Below the pieces are notes generated by a model that worked only from the letters and a program-made list of their open reading frames with translations, did not search any database and was not told where the DNA came from. The translations under genes were made by a program, and so were the position numbers. DNA of 64,000 bases from Zwartia vadi (GTDB lineage: Bacteria; Pseudomonadota; Gammaproteobacteria; Burkholderiales; Burkholderiaceae_B): the NCBI RefSeq assembly GCF_030410375.1, contig NZ_JAUHHE010000005.1, forward strand, positions 124,001 to 188,000, given 5' to 3'. Positions within the stretch are counted from its first letter, which is position 1; every line of letters starts with the position of its first letter. This document shows, in pieces, positions 16,316-26,033 of this stretch.

Positions 16316-17830
16316 TTAAGCTTGGTTGAGCAGATACTGCACCAGCAGCGGAACGGGGCGTGCAGTCGAGCCTTTTTCCTTGCCTGTGCGCCAGGCTGTT
16401 CCAGCGATGTCGAGGTGCGCCCAAGAGTAAGCCTTGGCAAAGCGTGATAAGAAACACGCTGCCGTGACGGCCCCCGCTGGTTGACCACCAATGTTGGCCA
16501 TATCCGCAAAGTTTGACTTTAACTGTTCTTGATAGGCATCGTCCAGCGGCATACGCCAAGCAGGATCGAGCGCTTGTTTGCCTGCGGCGAGGAGCGCCTC
16601 AGCCAAGGCATCATCGGTTGAAAACAGACCGGAATTCACAGCGCCCAGCGCCACGACGCATGCGCCTGTCAGCGTAGCGATATCGATCACAGCCGAGGGC
16701 TTGAAACGTTCGGCATAGGTGAGGGCATCGCACAAGATTAGACGACCTTCAGCGTCAGTATTAAGAATTTCGATGGTCTGGCCGGACATGCTGGTGACTA
16801 CATCGCCAGGCTTGTTTGCCGTACCGCTTGGCATGTTTTCGCACGTGGGAATCAAACCAACCACTTCACCTGCCCATTCAATCTCGGCGATGGCGCGGAA
16901 GGTTCCGAGAACGCTTGCCGCACCGCACATGTCGAATTTCATTTCGTCCATCGTGCCAGCGGGTTTGATGGAGATTCCGCCTGTATCGAAGGTAATGCCT
17001 TTGCCGACCAGAACGATTGGTCCTTTACCTTTGGGGTCTTTTGCGGATTTCTTGGCGGCATCTTTACCCTTGTAGTGCATCACGATAAAGCGTGGAGGTT
17101 CGGCTGAGCCTTTTGATACAGATAAAAAGGAACCCATGCCAAGCGCTTCGATTTGCTTGCGGTCTAGCACGCTAACCTTGATACTTTTGAATGTGCGAGC
17201 CAATTTTTTAGCGGTATCACCCAGGTAGGTCGGCGTGCACAAGTTGCCGGGCATGTTGCCCAGCGTACGTGCAAGCGACATGCCCTGCGCGAGGGCGGCA
17301 CCCTCTTTGAGACCTTGATTTGCTGCGCTTTGATCGGCTTTGGCCACAAGCAAAGAGATTTTTTTCAGTTTCGGACGCGCTTCCGGATCAGGTTTTCCAA
17401 AGCTCAGGTCGTAATGATAGGTTGCTTCGCCAACCGAGGAAGCAGCGATACGCGCGCGATCTCGAGGAGTGCTTTGTTCATAGGCAATGCCCGACAAACT
17501 TGAAGTGGCTTCAGTCAAGCGCGATTGCACGCAGAGATTGGCAAAGGCTCGCTCGGCGCTTGCCTGCGCGCGGGCGTTGTAGTCAGCTTGCTTACCTAAG
17601 CCAACCAGTACGACGCGTGCTGCAGTCACGCCGGTGAGATCTCGAAGAACGAGCGTTGTTCCTGGGCGGCCCTGGAACTCACTTTTGACTACGGCACGGA
17701 CCGCACCCTGGCTCGCGCGATCGACGATGTCGGCTGTGGTGCTCAACACGCCATCGGTAAACACGCCGACGGCGAGTGCTGCGGTTTTAATCTGGTGGGG
17801 AGAAACGGTGACGACTGTGTGGAATTCCAT
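16316..17830 (-). CDS. pepA: Leucyl aminopeptidase (PepA)
   Basis: Cytosolic M17 metallo-aminopeptidase of 504 residues. The metal and catalytic residues are seen in [16 protein letters not shown] (Lys and Asp) and [10 protein letters not shown] (Asp, Glu and Arg). An insertion rich in lysine ([17 protein letters not shown]) just before the first metal motif is a local oddity. holC follows after 9 bases. In many proteobacteria lptFG lie divergently next to pepA; here a cysB-type regulator occupies that place. E. coli PepA also binds DNA, which cannot be inferred here. Confidence 0.95.
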   Translation of the reverse strand: MEFHTVVTVSPHQIKTAALAVGVFTDGVLSTTADIVDRASQGAVRAVVKSEFQGRPGTTLVLRDLTGVTAARVVLVGLGKQADYNARAQASAERAFANLCVQSRLTEATSSLSGIAYEQSTPRDRARIAASSVGEATYHYDLSFGKPDPEARPKLKKISLLVAKADQSAANQGLKEGAALAQGMSLARTLGNMPGNLCTPTYLGDTAKKLARTFKSIKVSVLDRKQIEALGMGSFLSVSKGSAEPPRFIVMHYKGKDAAKKSAKDPKGKGPIVLVGKGITFDTGGISIKPAGTMDEMKFDMCGAASVLGTFRAIAEIEWAGEVVGLIPTCENMPSGTANKPGDVVTSMSGQTIEILNTDAEGRLILCDALTYAERFKPSAVIDIATLTGACVVALGAVNSGLFSTDDALAEALLAAGKQALDPAWRMPLDDAYQEQLKSNFADMANIGGQPAGAVTAACFLSRFAKAYSWAHLDIAGTAWRTGKEKGSTARPVPLLVQYLLNQA

Positions 17831-17963
17831 GGATCCTGCCTGTTCGAGTGCGTAGAGAAGTGATTAAAAGTGTGGATCGATTATCTCGCATGTTTAGGCT
17901 ATGCGGGTAGAGTTGAACAGCCTGCATAATCAATTCTGAGTCATAGTTTATTCTAATAAGTTA

Positions 17964-17992
17964 TTTAGATTATTTTCTATATTACTTATAAT
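17964..17992 (+). promoter_or_regulatory. Candidate sigma70 promoter for cysB
   Basis: TATAAT at 17987-17992 with TTTAGA 17 bases upstream (17964-17969), in an AT-rich stretch between divergent pepA and cysB. The cysB start at 18014 is preceded by AGGAG. Placement and spacing are good; no other evidence. Confidence 0.5.
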
Positions 17993-18013
17993 CGTGTTGA
18001 TAGGAGATTCAAC

Positions 18014-18958
18014 ATGAATTTGCAGCAGTTCCGCTTTGTTCGTGAAACCATTCGCCGGGATTTCAACCTCACCGAGGCTGCCCGTAGCCTCTTCACCTCA
18101 CAGCCCGGGGTGTCCAAAGCTATTCTCGAATTCGAGGATGAGCTCGGGGTGCAAATTTTTGAGCGCCATGGCAAACGTATCAAAGGGCTCACCAAGCCTG
18201 GTCGAGCCGTGGCACAAGTCGTCGAGCGCATCATGCAGGAAATCGACAATCTCAAAAAAGTCAGTGATGAGTTCGCCAGACGTGACGAAGGCAGTCTGAT
18301 CATTGCATGCACGCACACCCAGGCCCGCTATGTTTTGCCCAAGGTAATCCCCACTTTTAGAAAACATTTTCCCAAGGTGCATCTGTCTCTGGCAGAGGGC
18401 AGTCCTCCACAGCTTGCGCAAATGGTATTGAGTGGCCAGGCGGATTTGGCGGTGGCGACTGAGTCTTTGGCACTCACTCCCGGGCTTGAAACGATGCCTT
18501 GCTATGTCTGGGAGCACTCGGTCGTCGTTAAGCCCGATCATCCTTTGGCTGAGCTTGCCCAAAAAAAGGGTTTTGAACTCACACTCGAACATCTGGCAAG
18601 TTACCCGATCGTCACGTATGACAAGGCTTTTTCCGGACGACTGTCGATTGATCGAGCCTTTGAGGCGCAGAGCATTCGTCCGGACGTTGTGCTCGAGGCG
18701 ATTGATGCCGACGTGATCAAAACCTATACGGATGTGGGACTGGGTATTGGCATTATTGCGGGGATGGCCTATGAACCTGCTCGCGACGGCCATCTTGTCA
18801 GTCTGCCTGCCGGTCACCTGTTCGGTCAGCAAACCACTAAGGTTGCACTGAAATCTGGCGTTTTTTTGCGGGATTACGTCTACACCTTTATTTCCATGCT
18901 TAACCCAGAGTTGGACGCTGAAAGCGTGCGTCAGTTAATCGAAAATAAACACGAATGA
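18014..18958 (+). CDS. cysB: LysR-type regulator CysB
   Basis: LysR-family transcription factor of 314 residues, matching CysB/Cbl. The N-terminal helix-turn-helix (FNLTEAARSLFTSQPGVSKA) and the sensor domain start (SLIIACTHTQARYVLPKVI) are characteristic; the threonine of THTQARY contacts sulfate or thiosulfate in CysB. CysB controls sulfate assimilation and cysteine synthesis with N-acetylserine as inducer. Cbl, the alkanesulfonate regulator, is a close alternative. AGGAG lies 7 bases before the ATG. No sulfate assimilation genes are next to it in this window. Confidence 0.92.
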   Translation: MNLQQFRFVRETIRRDFNLTEAARSLFTSQPGVSKAILEFEDELGVQIFERHGKRIKGLTKPGRAVAQVVERIMQEIDNLKKVSDEFARRDEGSLIIACTHTQARYVLPKVIPTFRKHFPKVHLSLAEGSPPQLAQMVLSGQADLAVATESLALTPGLETMPCYVWEHSVVVKPDHPLAELAQKKGFELTLEHLASYPIVTYDKAFSGRLSIDRAFEAQSIRPDVVLEAIDADVIKTYTDVGLGIGIIAGMAYEPARDGHLVSLPAGHLFGQQTTKVALKSGVFLRDYVYTFISMLNPELDAESVRQLIENKHE

Positions 18959-18980
18959 GTATTATTACGCTTGCTATTTA

Positions 18981-19000
18981 AATAAGAATCATTATCATTT
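18981..19000. promoter_or_regulatory. Fur-box-like sequence before the DUF2325 gene
   Basis: Read on the minus strand the site is AATGATAATGATTCTTATT, which I count as matching 12 of 19 positions of the GATAATGATAATCATTATC consensus. It lies about 30 bases upstream of the DUF2325 start, where a repressor could block a promoter. Iron control is an inference. Confidence 0.5.
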
Positions 19001-19030
19001 AGTCTGTTACTATTTTTAGGAGCAGACGAC

Positions 19031-19462
19031 ATGTCAACACTCAGTTTTTCTTTTTCCGACGGTTCCGCGTTTAAATCTTCCAAAGGCTCTGCGCTCGGCA
19101 GCCCTGCACTGAGTCCGGCCCTCAGTCCTGCTCTCAGCGCGGTGGTGGTGGGCGCGGATCGCCTTGGAAACATCCCCGATCTTTTGCGTGGTCACAATAT
19201 TTCGATCACCCATCACATTAGCGGTCGTGACCCGGCCCATCAAAAAAAGACACTTGCTCTACCCAGCGGGACTCAGATCGTGATTCTCTTGACCGATTTT
19301 TTGGGTCATAACGTCATGAAGACATTCAGGAATGCCGCACAAAAGTCAGGAGTCAGGGTCGTAGCCTGCAGACGCTCTGTCTGCGCGATGCAGCAGGCAC
19401 TGGAGCAATGTGGATTGTGTGATTGCGCAGACTTAGCGCGATGCGATCAGCGTAGGATCTAG
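19031..19462 (+). CDS. DUF2325 domain protein with cysteine-rich tail
   Basis: 143-residue protein. From about residue 37 it matches the DUF2325 family (VVVGADRLGNIPDLL, ILLTDFLGHN, CRRSVCAM), whose function is not established. Two additions stand out. The N-terminal 36 residues are low complexity, with SPAL repeated three times near residues 24-35. The last 31 residues hold six cysteines (113, 118, 127, 130, 132, 138), a spacing that could bind a metal or cluster. AGGAG lies 8 bases before the ATG, and a Fur-like site lies upstream. Its 3' end overlaps the convergent NlpC/P60 gene by 30 bases. Confidence 0.85.
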   Translation: MSTLSFSFSDGSAFKSSKGSALGSPALSPALSPALSAVVVGADRLGNIPDLLRGHNISITHHISGRDPAHQKKTLALPSGTQIVILLTDFLGHNVMKTFRNAAQKSGVRVVACRRSVCAMQQALEQCGLCDCADLARCDQRRI

Positions 19463-19996
19463 ACGTCGGGCGCCCGTGTAACGGGCCGTCCAATAGCGAA
19501 GCGTCATGTCTTCGACGCGCACAACACTGCCACGTGTTGGTGCGTGGACAAATTTGTTTTGACCAAGGTAGACGCCAACATGGGAGTAGCGCGTGCCCAG
19601 TGTGTTGAAGAACACCAGATCACCCACCTGCAAGTCTTTTTTGTTGACCTTGTCGCCAAACTTGGCGATGTCATCGGCGCGGGGGGGGAGTTTTAGGCCA
19701 AGCGATCTCTGTGCCGAGTAGACTACCAGACCGCTACAGTCGAAACCAGTATCGGGGGATTTACCACCCCAACGGTAATTAATGCCGAGCTGATTGAGAG
19801 CCTGATTGGCCAGAGGGTGATCGATCAGTCCGAGACCCGCAACATACCTTGGGCCGGCTGCAAAAGCGCCAATCGGATCCGCAGCGTTACGCCAGTCGTA
19901 ACCAGCTCGCTTGCCGCCCGAGCCATCTTGACCCGCACATCCCACCAGAACAGCCGCTCCCAAACACACGAATACCATGCGCGTGCTTTGCAGCAT
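19433..19996 (-). CDS. NlpC/P60 lipoprotein, peptidoglycan endopeptidase
   Basis: Predicted secreted cysteine peptidase of 187 residues that cuts peptidoglycan stem peptides. The catalytic cysteine is in FDCSGLVVY, the histidine in YSHVGVYLG, and a third polar residue follows in FVHAPTRG. With the ATG at 19996 the protein has a short lipoprotein signal ending in the lipobox LVGC; the frame is open to 20065, including an ATG at 20044, so the start is uncertain. A spacer region with GLIDHPLANQALNQLGINYRWGG precedes the catalytic domain. Its stop lies within the convergent DUF2325 gene. Confidence 0.9.
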   Translation of the reverse strand: MLQSTRMVFVCLGAAVLVGCAGQDGSGGKRAGYDWRNAADPIGAFAAGPRYVAGLGLIDHPLANQALNQLGINYRWGGKSPDTGFDCSGLVVYSAQRSLGLKLPPRADDIAKFGDKVNKKDLQVGDLVFFNTLGTRYSHVGVYLGQNKFVHAPTRGSVVRVEDMTLRYWTARYTGARRLDPTLIASR

Positions 19997-20216
19997 TTGC
20001 GTGGCGATCGAAATTGTTGAGGTTACGGTTGTTTGAAACGTCATCGTTCTAGGGCACTCAATCACTTAGAGCAGGCATTGTAACCTGCGAAACGGCGAAA
20101 AATTTATCAGTCAAACACACGAAAAATACCAAAACGGAAAGGCTCGTGAAAGCTTGACCTGTAACAATGTTAGTACAAAAAGCGTAAAAATTCCAAAAAA
20201 GCAGTCGGAGACAGCC

Positions 20217-22103
20217 ATGAAGGCGGTTAAAAGCACCCATCATCAGTCCCTGAATGACAGGGACGCATTCTGGTCTAAAGAGGCGCAACTTGTCCATTGG
20301 GAAAGACCCTTTAATCAGGTTCTGGACTTTTCCAATCCCCCGTTTGCAAAGTGGTTTGTGGGGGGGAAGACCAATTTGTGTTTCAACGCGGTCGATCGCT
20401 GGCTGCAGACCCAGGCCGATAAGCCGGCTCTGATCTGGGTGTCGACCGAAGTCGAACAAGAGGAAATTTACACCCGTCGTCAAATCTACCAGGAAGTCAA
20501 CGCCGTGGCCGCAATGCTGGCTGCTCAGGGGGTGGGTCAGGGCGATCGCGTCCTGATTTACATGCCAATGGTCCCGGCCGCAGTCTTTGCCATGCTTGCC
20601 TGCGCGCGGCTTGGCGCGATTCATTCGGTTGTTTTCGGAGGTTTTGCTTCGGTCAATCTTGCGCAGCGAATCGACGATGCCGCACCAAAAGTGATTATTT
20701 GCGCGGATGCCGGCTCGCGGGCAGGCAAAGTGACGCCCTATAAACCCTTGATGGATAAAGCGATTGCCTTGTCGACGCGCCCTCCGGAAAAGGTCATCGT
20801 CGTTAATCGTGGCTTGTTCCCCTTTGAGCCCGTTCCAGGGCGAGACCTGGACTACGACAGTCTGCGCAAGGAGTTTGCTGGTGTTGAGGTTCCCGTGACT
20901 TGGCTGGAGTCTTCGGATCCCAGCTACGTGTTGTATACGTCGGGGACGACGGGTAAGCCCAAGGGCGTCCAGCGCGACACCGGAGGCTATGCCGTGGCTC
21001 TGGCCTCTTCGATGCAGCGTATTTTTAACGGCAAACCCGGCGACACCTATTTATGTACAAGCGATATTGGCTGGGTGGTGGGACACTCTTATATTGTTTA
21101 TGGCCCCTTGATCGCCGGCCAAACGACCATTCTCTACGAGGGGACGCCAGTGCGTCCCGATGGCGGCATTCTCTGGAGTCTGGTGGAGCGCTTTCAGGTC
21201 AATACGATGTTTTCTGCGCCAACAGCTATTCGGGTGTTGAAAAAGCAGGACCCTGGCTTACTCAAAAAATATGATCTTTCCAGCCTGCGTGCTTTATATA
21301 TGGCGGGTGAGCCGCTTGATGAGCCGACCGCTCAGTGGATTGCGGACGGGCTTGGCAAGCCGATTATCGACAATTATTGGCAGACCGAGACTGGCTGGCC
21401 GATCTTGGCGGCACAACCCGGGATCGAGCATGTCGAGACTAAATTCGGTAGCCCATCATTTCCAGTCTACGGTTTTGATGTCCGGGTACTGGATGAGTAA
21501 ACTGGCGAGGACCTGGGTCCTGAGGAAAAAGGCGTGGTAGCGATTGTTCCACCTTTACCTCCCGGTGCGATGACAACCATTTGGGGTGATGACGCGCGTT
21601 TTGTCGATACGTATTTTTCTTCCATTCCAGGTCGCAAGGTCTATTCGACTTTCGATTGGGGGCGAGTCGACAAGGATGGGTATTGGTTCATTCTAGGCCG
21701 CACGGATGATGTGATCAATGTGGCCGGTCATCGCTTGGGTACGCGCGAGATTGAAGAGTCGATTAATAGTCATCCCGCAGTGGCTGAATCGGCCGTGGTC
21801 GGGATCGCCGATGCCCTGAAGGGCCAGGTTGCGGTGGGTTTTGCCGTGTTGCGTGATCCGTCACTGTTTGCCGATACGGGCGCCCTGATGAAGCTCGAGG
21901 GCGATATCATGAAACTGGTGGATGAACAGCTCGGCCCGGTCGCCCGCCCGGCCCGCGTGCGTTTTGTCACAGCCTTGCCTAAAACCCGGTCTGGTAAAGT
22001 GCTGCGCCGGGCTATTGTGGCAGTATGCGAAGGGCGTGATCCCGGCGATCTCACCACAATCGAAGACCCAAGCGCACTTGAACAAATTAAGGACTCTATA
22101 TGA
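20217..22103 (+). pseudogene. prpE: Propionate-CoA ligase (PrpE), interrupted by an in-frame TAA
   Basis: AMP-forming propionyl-CoA (or acetyl-CoA) synthetase. The full frame is 628 codons, the normal PrpE length, but the stop TAA at 21498-21500 cuts it after 427 residues and the same frame then continues to 22103. Aligned with Acs at 22552, the TAA replaces the residue after DE in the VLDE/IVDE loop, so a point change from a sense codon is likely. The first part keeps the P-loop YTSGTTGKPKG and the WQTETG motif; the second has GRTDDVINVAGHR and catalytic Lys594 of the full frame. A GTG at 21534 has GAGG 8 bases upstream and could restart a 189-residue C-terminal product. GGAG before the ATG at 20217 sets the start. 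Confidence 0.85.
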
Positions 22104-22507
22104 AAACCAAAGTTGTATTGACTGATACCGATGTTTCCCTGATTCTCGATGCTGCCAAAGCCCACGCCCGTCAAAACAAGTGGGCGGTCACAATTGCTGT
22201 CGTCGATGATGGCGGCCACATGCTCGGTATGCAGCGTCTGGATGGCGCCAACACAATCTCGGCTTACATCGCTCCGGCTAAAGCTCATACAGCGGCTATG
22301 GGTGCGCGGGAATCCAAGATTTACGAGGATGTGATCAACAAGGGACGCATGTCTTTCCTGTCCGCTCCATTGTTGCAAGGCATGCTTGAAGGTGGTTTAC
22401 CTATCCTTGTGGATGGCGTGACCATCGGTGCTGTTGGCGTCTCCGGCGTTCAGTCTCATGAGGATGCCCAGGTTGCCGCGGCTGGCATCGCAGCGCTGAA
22501 GATTTAA
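22100..22507 (+). CDS. GlcG/HbpS-family small protein
   Basis: 135-residue protein of the GlcG/HbpS fold (heme-binding protein HbpS, GlcG, PduO C-domain). Typical features are AVVDDGGHMLGMQRLDGA, followed by the helix with APAKAHTAAM, and the glycine-rich GLPILVDGVTIGAVGVSG. Function is unclear in most members; some bind heme or cobalamin-related ligands. Its ATG overlaps the prpE stop (ATGA), so translation is coupled to the second part of the broken prpE. It lies 44 bases before acs, which suggests cotranscription with both ligase genes. Confidence 0.85.
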   Translation: MKTKVVLTDTDVSLILDAAKAHARQNKWAVTIAVVDDGGHMLGMQRLDGANTISAYIAPAKAHTAAMGARESKIYEDVINKGRMSFLSAPLLQGMLEGGLPILVDGVTIGAVGVSGVQSHEDAQVAAAGIAALKI

Positions 22508-22551
22508 ACAAAAACCCACTTCCTGACGGATGAAAGAGGAGACTTAATCCC

Positions 22552-24531
22552 ATGTCTAATTCGATTCAATCGGTGATGATCGAAACGCGCGTATTTCCGC
22601 CACCAGCGGAATTCGCCAAACAGGCCAATGTTTCTCAGGCGGCCGGCTACCAGGCTTTGTTGGAGGAATCTGACCGTGATCCGGAAGGTTTTTGGGGGCG
22701 ACTAGCCAAACAAGAGCTGCACTGGACCAAACCGTTCACCAAAGTGCTGGATGAGTCGCGCGCACCGTTTTACGAATGGTTTGGCGATGGCGAACTCAAC
22801 GTCTCGGCCAATTGTCTGGATGCCAATCTGAAAAATGGCAACGCCAACAAAGTCGCGATTATTTTTGAGTCCGATAGCGGCGAGGTGAACAAGGTCACCT
22901 ATCAGCAGCTTTATGAACGGGTGTGCCAGTTCGCCAATGGTTTGAAGTCGCTTGGATACAAGGAGGGTGATCGTTCGATTATTTACCTGCCGATGTCGGT
23001 CGAAGCTGTCGTGGCCATGCAGGCCTGTGCCCGTCTCGGTATCACGCACTCCGTTGTGTTTGGTGGATTTTCCTCCAAGAGTTTGCATGAACGCATCACC
23101 GATGTGGGCGCCAGTCTGGTGATTACTGCTGACGAACAAATGCGCGGTGGCAAAGCCATTCCACTCAAGCCCGCGGTGGATGAAGCACTCGCCATGGGTG
23201 GTTGCGAAGCGGTGCGCCATACGGTGGTGTACAAGCGTACAGGTGGCAAGATTGCCTGGGACGCCAAGCGTGACATCTGGATGCATGAGCTGTCTGCCAA
23301 CCAGGCAAAAGAATGCCCAGCCGTTCCTGTCAATGCGGAGCATCCGCTGTTCATTCTCTATACCTCTGGTTCGACCGGCAAGCCTAAAGGTGTGCAGCAC
23401 TCTTCTGGTGGTTATTTGCTGTGGGCAAAAATGACCATGAAGTGGGTATTCGATGCAAAAGCCAACGACATTTTCTGGTGCACGGCCGATGTTGGCTGGG
23501 TCACGGGTCATACTTATATCGCTTACGGTCCTTTGGCCGCAGGGATGACACAGATTGTTTTCGAGGGTGTGCCCACCTACCCGGATGCTGGACGTTTCTG
23601 GAAAATGATTCAGGACCACAAAGCGACGATTTTTTATACGGCACCCACAGCGATTCGTTCGCTGATCAAGGCCTCCGAGGCGAGCGAACCCCATCATCCC
23701 AAGTCCTACGATCTAACCAGTCTGCGTTTGTTGGGTTCAGTTGGCGAGCCCATTAATCCTGAGGCTTGGATGTGGTACCACAACAATGTCGGCGGTGGAC
23801 GTTGTCCGATTGTCGATACGTGGTGGCAGACCGAAACAGGCGGGCACATGATCACGCCTTTGCCGGGTGCAACCACACTCAAGCCGGGCTCGTGCACCAC
23901 GCGTTTGCCTGGTATCACTGCTGCGATTGTTGACGAGGTCGGAGGTGATGTTGAAGCGGGTCATGGTGGTTTCCTGGTGATCAAACGTCCTTGGCCCTCG
24001 ATGATCAGAAATATCTGGGGGGATCCCGATCGTTTTGTAAAGAGCTATTTTCCTCCCGAGCTCGGCGGCTATTACTTGGCAGGCGATGGTGCCCAGTGTG
24101 ACAAGGATGGTTGTTTCTGGATCATGGGACGGATCGACGATGTGCTGAACGTATCCGGTCACCGGTTGGGCACGATGGAGGTTGAGTCCGCGCTGGTCGC
24201 GCATCCGATGGTGGCTGAAGCGGCAGTCGTGGGAAGACCCGACGATACGACTGGTGAAGCGGTGGTCGCGTTTGTCGTGCTCAAGAGCGTCCGACCCGAG
24301 GGTGACGAGGCGGTTGCGATTGGCAAAGAACTGCGCAACTGGGTCGCCAAGGAAATCGGTCCTATCGCCAAACCAAAAGAAATTCGTTTTGGTGACAACT
24401 TGCCTAAAACACGTTCAGGCAAAATCATGCGTCGTTTGTTGCGCGTTGTGGCCAAGGGTGAGAAAGTCACTCAGGACGTCTCCACTCTGGAAAATCCAGC
24501 GATCCTGGATCAGCTCTCCAAACCAGTGTAA
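22552..24531 (+). CDS. acs: Acetyl-CoA synthetase (AMP-forming)
   Basis: 659-residue enzyme that converts acetate, ATP and CoA to acetyl-CoA through acetyl-AMP. Motifs seen are [32 protein letters not shown], and the acetylatable catalytic lysine in [11 protein letters not shown] (about Lys624). The gene is complete, unlike the prpE paralogue just upstream. AGGAG lies in the 44-base gap before the ATG. A rho-independent terminator follows at 24566-24591. It could partly cover for the broken PrpE. Confidence 0.96.
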   Translation: MSNSIQSVMIETRVFPPPAEFAKQANVSQAAGYQALLEESDRDPEGFWGRLAKQELHWTKPFTKVLDESRAPFYEWFGDGELNVSANCLDANLKNGNANKVAIIFESDSGEVNKVTYQQLYERVCQFANGLKSLGYKEGDRSIIYLPMSVEAVVAMQACARLGITHSVVFGGFSSKSLHERITDVGASLVITADEQMRGGKAIPLKPAVDEALAMGGCEAVRHTVVYKRTGGKIAWDAKRDIWMHELSANQAKECPAVPVNAEHPLFILYTSGSTGKPKGVQHSSGGYLLWAKMTMKWVFDAKANDIFWCTADVGWVTGHTYIAYGPLAAGMTQIVFEGVPTYPDAGRFWKMIQDHKATIFYTAPTAIRSLIKASEASEPHHPKSYDLTSLRLLGSVGEPINPEAWMWYHNNVGGGRCPIVDTWWQTETGGHMITPLPGATTLKPGSCTTRLPGITAAIVDEVGGDVEAGHGGFLVIKRPWPSMIRNIWGDPDRFVKSYFPPELGGYYLAGDGAQCDKDGCFWIMGRIDDVLNVSGHRLGTMEVESALVAHPMVAEAAVVGRPDDTTGEAVVAFVVLKSVRPEGDEAVAIGKELRNWVAKEIGPIAKPKEIRFGDNLPKTRSGKIMRRLLRVVAKGEKVTQDVSTLENPAILDQLSKPV

Positions 24532-24565
24532 GCGTCAACGTAATAGCCACATGACGTGTGGGTTT

Positions 24566-24591
24566 AAAGGGTCTCGAGAGAGGCCCTTTTT
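24566..24591 (+). terminator. Rho-independent terminator after acs
   Basis: Stem AAAGGGTCTC with GAGGCCCTTT (one T-G wobble) around loop GAGA, ending in a run of T. It closes the prpE-acs transcription unit. Confidence 0.85.
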
Positions 24592-24644
24592 GTTGCTGTG
24601 TACAAATGAAGGGTAGACTGCGACTCACCTAACTGGAGATCATC

Positions 24645-25103
24645 ATGTCAATCGCGATTCTGATTGTGCTGCATTTGCTGGCTGCTTTAATCTGGGTGGG
24701 CGGAATGTTTTTCGCTCATAGTGCGTTGCGTCCAACTGCCGCGGATGTCCTGCAACCTCCTGAGCGTCTCACCTTACTGTGTGGCATTTTTAAAAGATTT
24801 TTCATTTGGGTCAAGGTTTCCATCCTTGTCTTATTTGTGACAGGTTTTGCCCTCATCTCTCTGATGGGTGCGCAAGCCAAGCTTGGCGGACATGTACATG
24901 CGATGTTGTTCATTGGCGTAGTCATGACAGTGATTTTTGGCTACATCTACGCAGTCCCTTTTAAAAAGCTCAAGGCCGCAGTTTTAGACAAGCAGTGGCC
25001 GACAGGCGCACAGGCTTTGGGCCAAATCCGCATGCTGATGTTGACGAATCTGGTGCTTGGCGTAGTGACTGTTGTGATCGGTGCAGGCGGCCGTTATTTC
25101 TGA
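24645..25103 (+). CDS. CopD-like small membrane protein
   Basis: 152-residue integral membrane protein with four predicted helices (about residues 3-25, 53-75, 83-103, 128-148). The first helix contains HLLAALIWVGGMFF, matching the CopD/YkoY-like and HemJ-like group, where an early histidine is conserved. It differs clearly from the real HemJ candidate at 47274, so I do not assign it protoporphyrinogen oxidase activity. A GGAG-like site lies just upstream of the ATG. Single-gene unit after the acs terminator; function unknown. Confidence 0.8.
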   Translation: MSIAILIVLHLLAALIWVGGMFFAHSALRPTAADVLQPPERLTLLCGIFKRFFIWVKVSILVLFVTGFALISLMGAQAKLGGHVHAMLFIGVVMTVIFGYIYAVPFKKLKAAVLDKQWPTGAQALGQIRMLMLTNLVLGVVTVVIGAGGRYF

Positions 25104-25174
25104 TCACATCTGATTGATTGATTTGGTTTTGCGTTAGCTGTTAAATTGCGAGTGAATTCAACCAAGGAGAAGTG

Positions 25175-26026
25175 ATGAAACTCGTACGTTACGGCGCGAA
25201 AGGTAAAGAAAAGCCCGGCCTAATCGACAAAGAAGGCAAGTTGCGTGACTTGTCTGGTGTGATTTCTGACATCACGACCGAGCAGCTGTCCTCAGCCGCA
25301 CTTGCCAAGCTCGCCAAAATCAAAACGAGCACCTTGCCTCTCGTGAAAGGTAAACCTCGGTTCGGTGTTCCACTTGCCAACGTGGGTAAATTTCTTGCCA
25401 TTGGTTTGAACTACTCGGACCATGCCGCAGAAGCCGGCATGCCTTGTCCGAAAGAGCCCATCATTTTCTTTAAGGCCGATACCAGCTTGTCTGGGCCGAA
25501 CGACAAGGTGATGTTGCCCAAAGGTTCCAAAAAATCAGACTGGGAGGTCGAGCTTGCTTTTGTGATTGGTAAAAAAGCGCGCTATGTCAGCAAGAAAGAT
25601 GCGCTCAAGTATGTGGCGGGATATTGCCTGGTCAATGATGTTTCCGAGCGTGAATACCAGCTTGAGCGAGGCGGTACCTGGGACAAGGGCAAGGGTTGCG
25701 ATACCTTTGGTCCTGTTGGCCCCTGGCTGGTCACAACAGACGAAATCAAAGATCCGCAAAATCTCGATATGTGGCTGGATGTGAACGGCAAGCGTTTTCA
25801 AACTGGCAACACCAAGACCATGATTTTTGATGTGGCCACGATTGTGAGCTATGTCAGTGAGTTCATGACACTGATGCCCGGCGATATCATCACGACCGGC
25901 ACGCCACCCGGTGTGGGGATGGGCGTTAAACCCAAACCACGCTACCTCAAAGCCGGTGATGTCATGACCCTCGGCATCCAGGGTCTTGGCGAACAGCGCC
26001 AGGAAGTGATCGCGTTTAAAAAGTAA
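25175..26026 (+). CDS. Fumarylacetoacetate hydrolase family protein
   Basis: 283-residue FAH-family enzyme. These cleave acylpyruvates and related 2,4-dioxo acids or decarboxylate oxaloacetate with a divalent metal. Seen are GLNYSDHAAEAG, the metal-binding acidic pair in DWEVELAFVIG, the aspartate in LVNDVSERE, and TGTPPGVGMG near the C-terminus. AAGGAG lies 5 bases before the ATG at 25175; an in-frame GTG at 25172 is less likely. It probably serves degradation of an aromatic or sugar-acid intermediate (inference); ureidoglycolate lyase is another name given to close relatives. Confidence 0.9.
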   Translation: MKLVRYGAKGKEKPGLIDKEGKLRDLSGVISDITTEQLSSAALAKLAKIKTSTLPLVKGKPRFGVPLANVGKFLAIGLNYSDHAAEAGMPCPKEPIIFFKADTSLSGPNDKVMLPKGSKKSDWEVELAFVIGKKARYVSKKDALKYVAGYCLVNDVSEREYQLERGGTWDKGKGCDTFGPVGPWLVTTDEIKDPQNLDMWLDVNGKRFQTGNTKTMIFDVATIVSYVSEFMTLMPGDIITTGTPPGVGMGVKPKPRYLKAGDVMTLGIQGLGEQRQEVIAFKK

Positions 26027-26033
26027 ATTCAGG

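Noticed and set aside
22702-23697. 331-codon open frame antisense to acs
   Set aside because: It lies wholly inside the clearly functional acs gene, has no recognisable domain or ribosome site, and reflects codon bias of the sense strand.
24645-25103. Second hemJ gene
   Set aside because: It shares only the general CopD-like helix pattern; the conserved HemJ N-terminus and MHAK motif are in the gene at 47274 instead.
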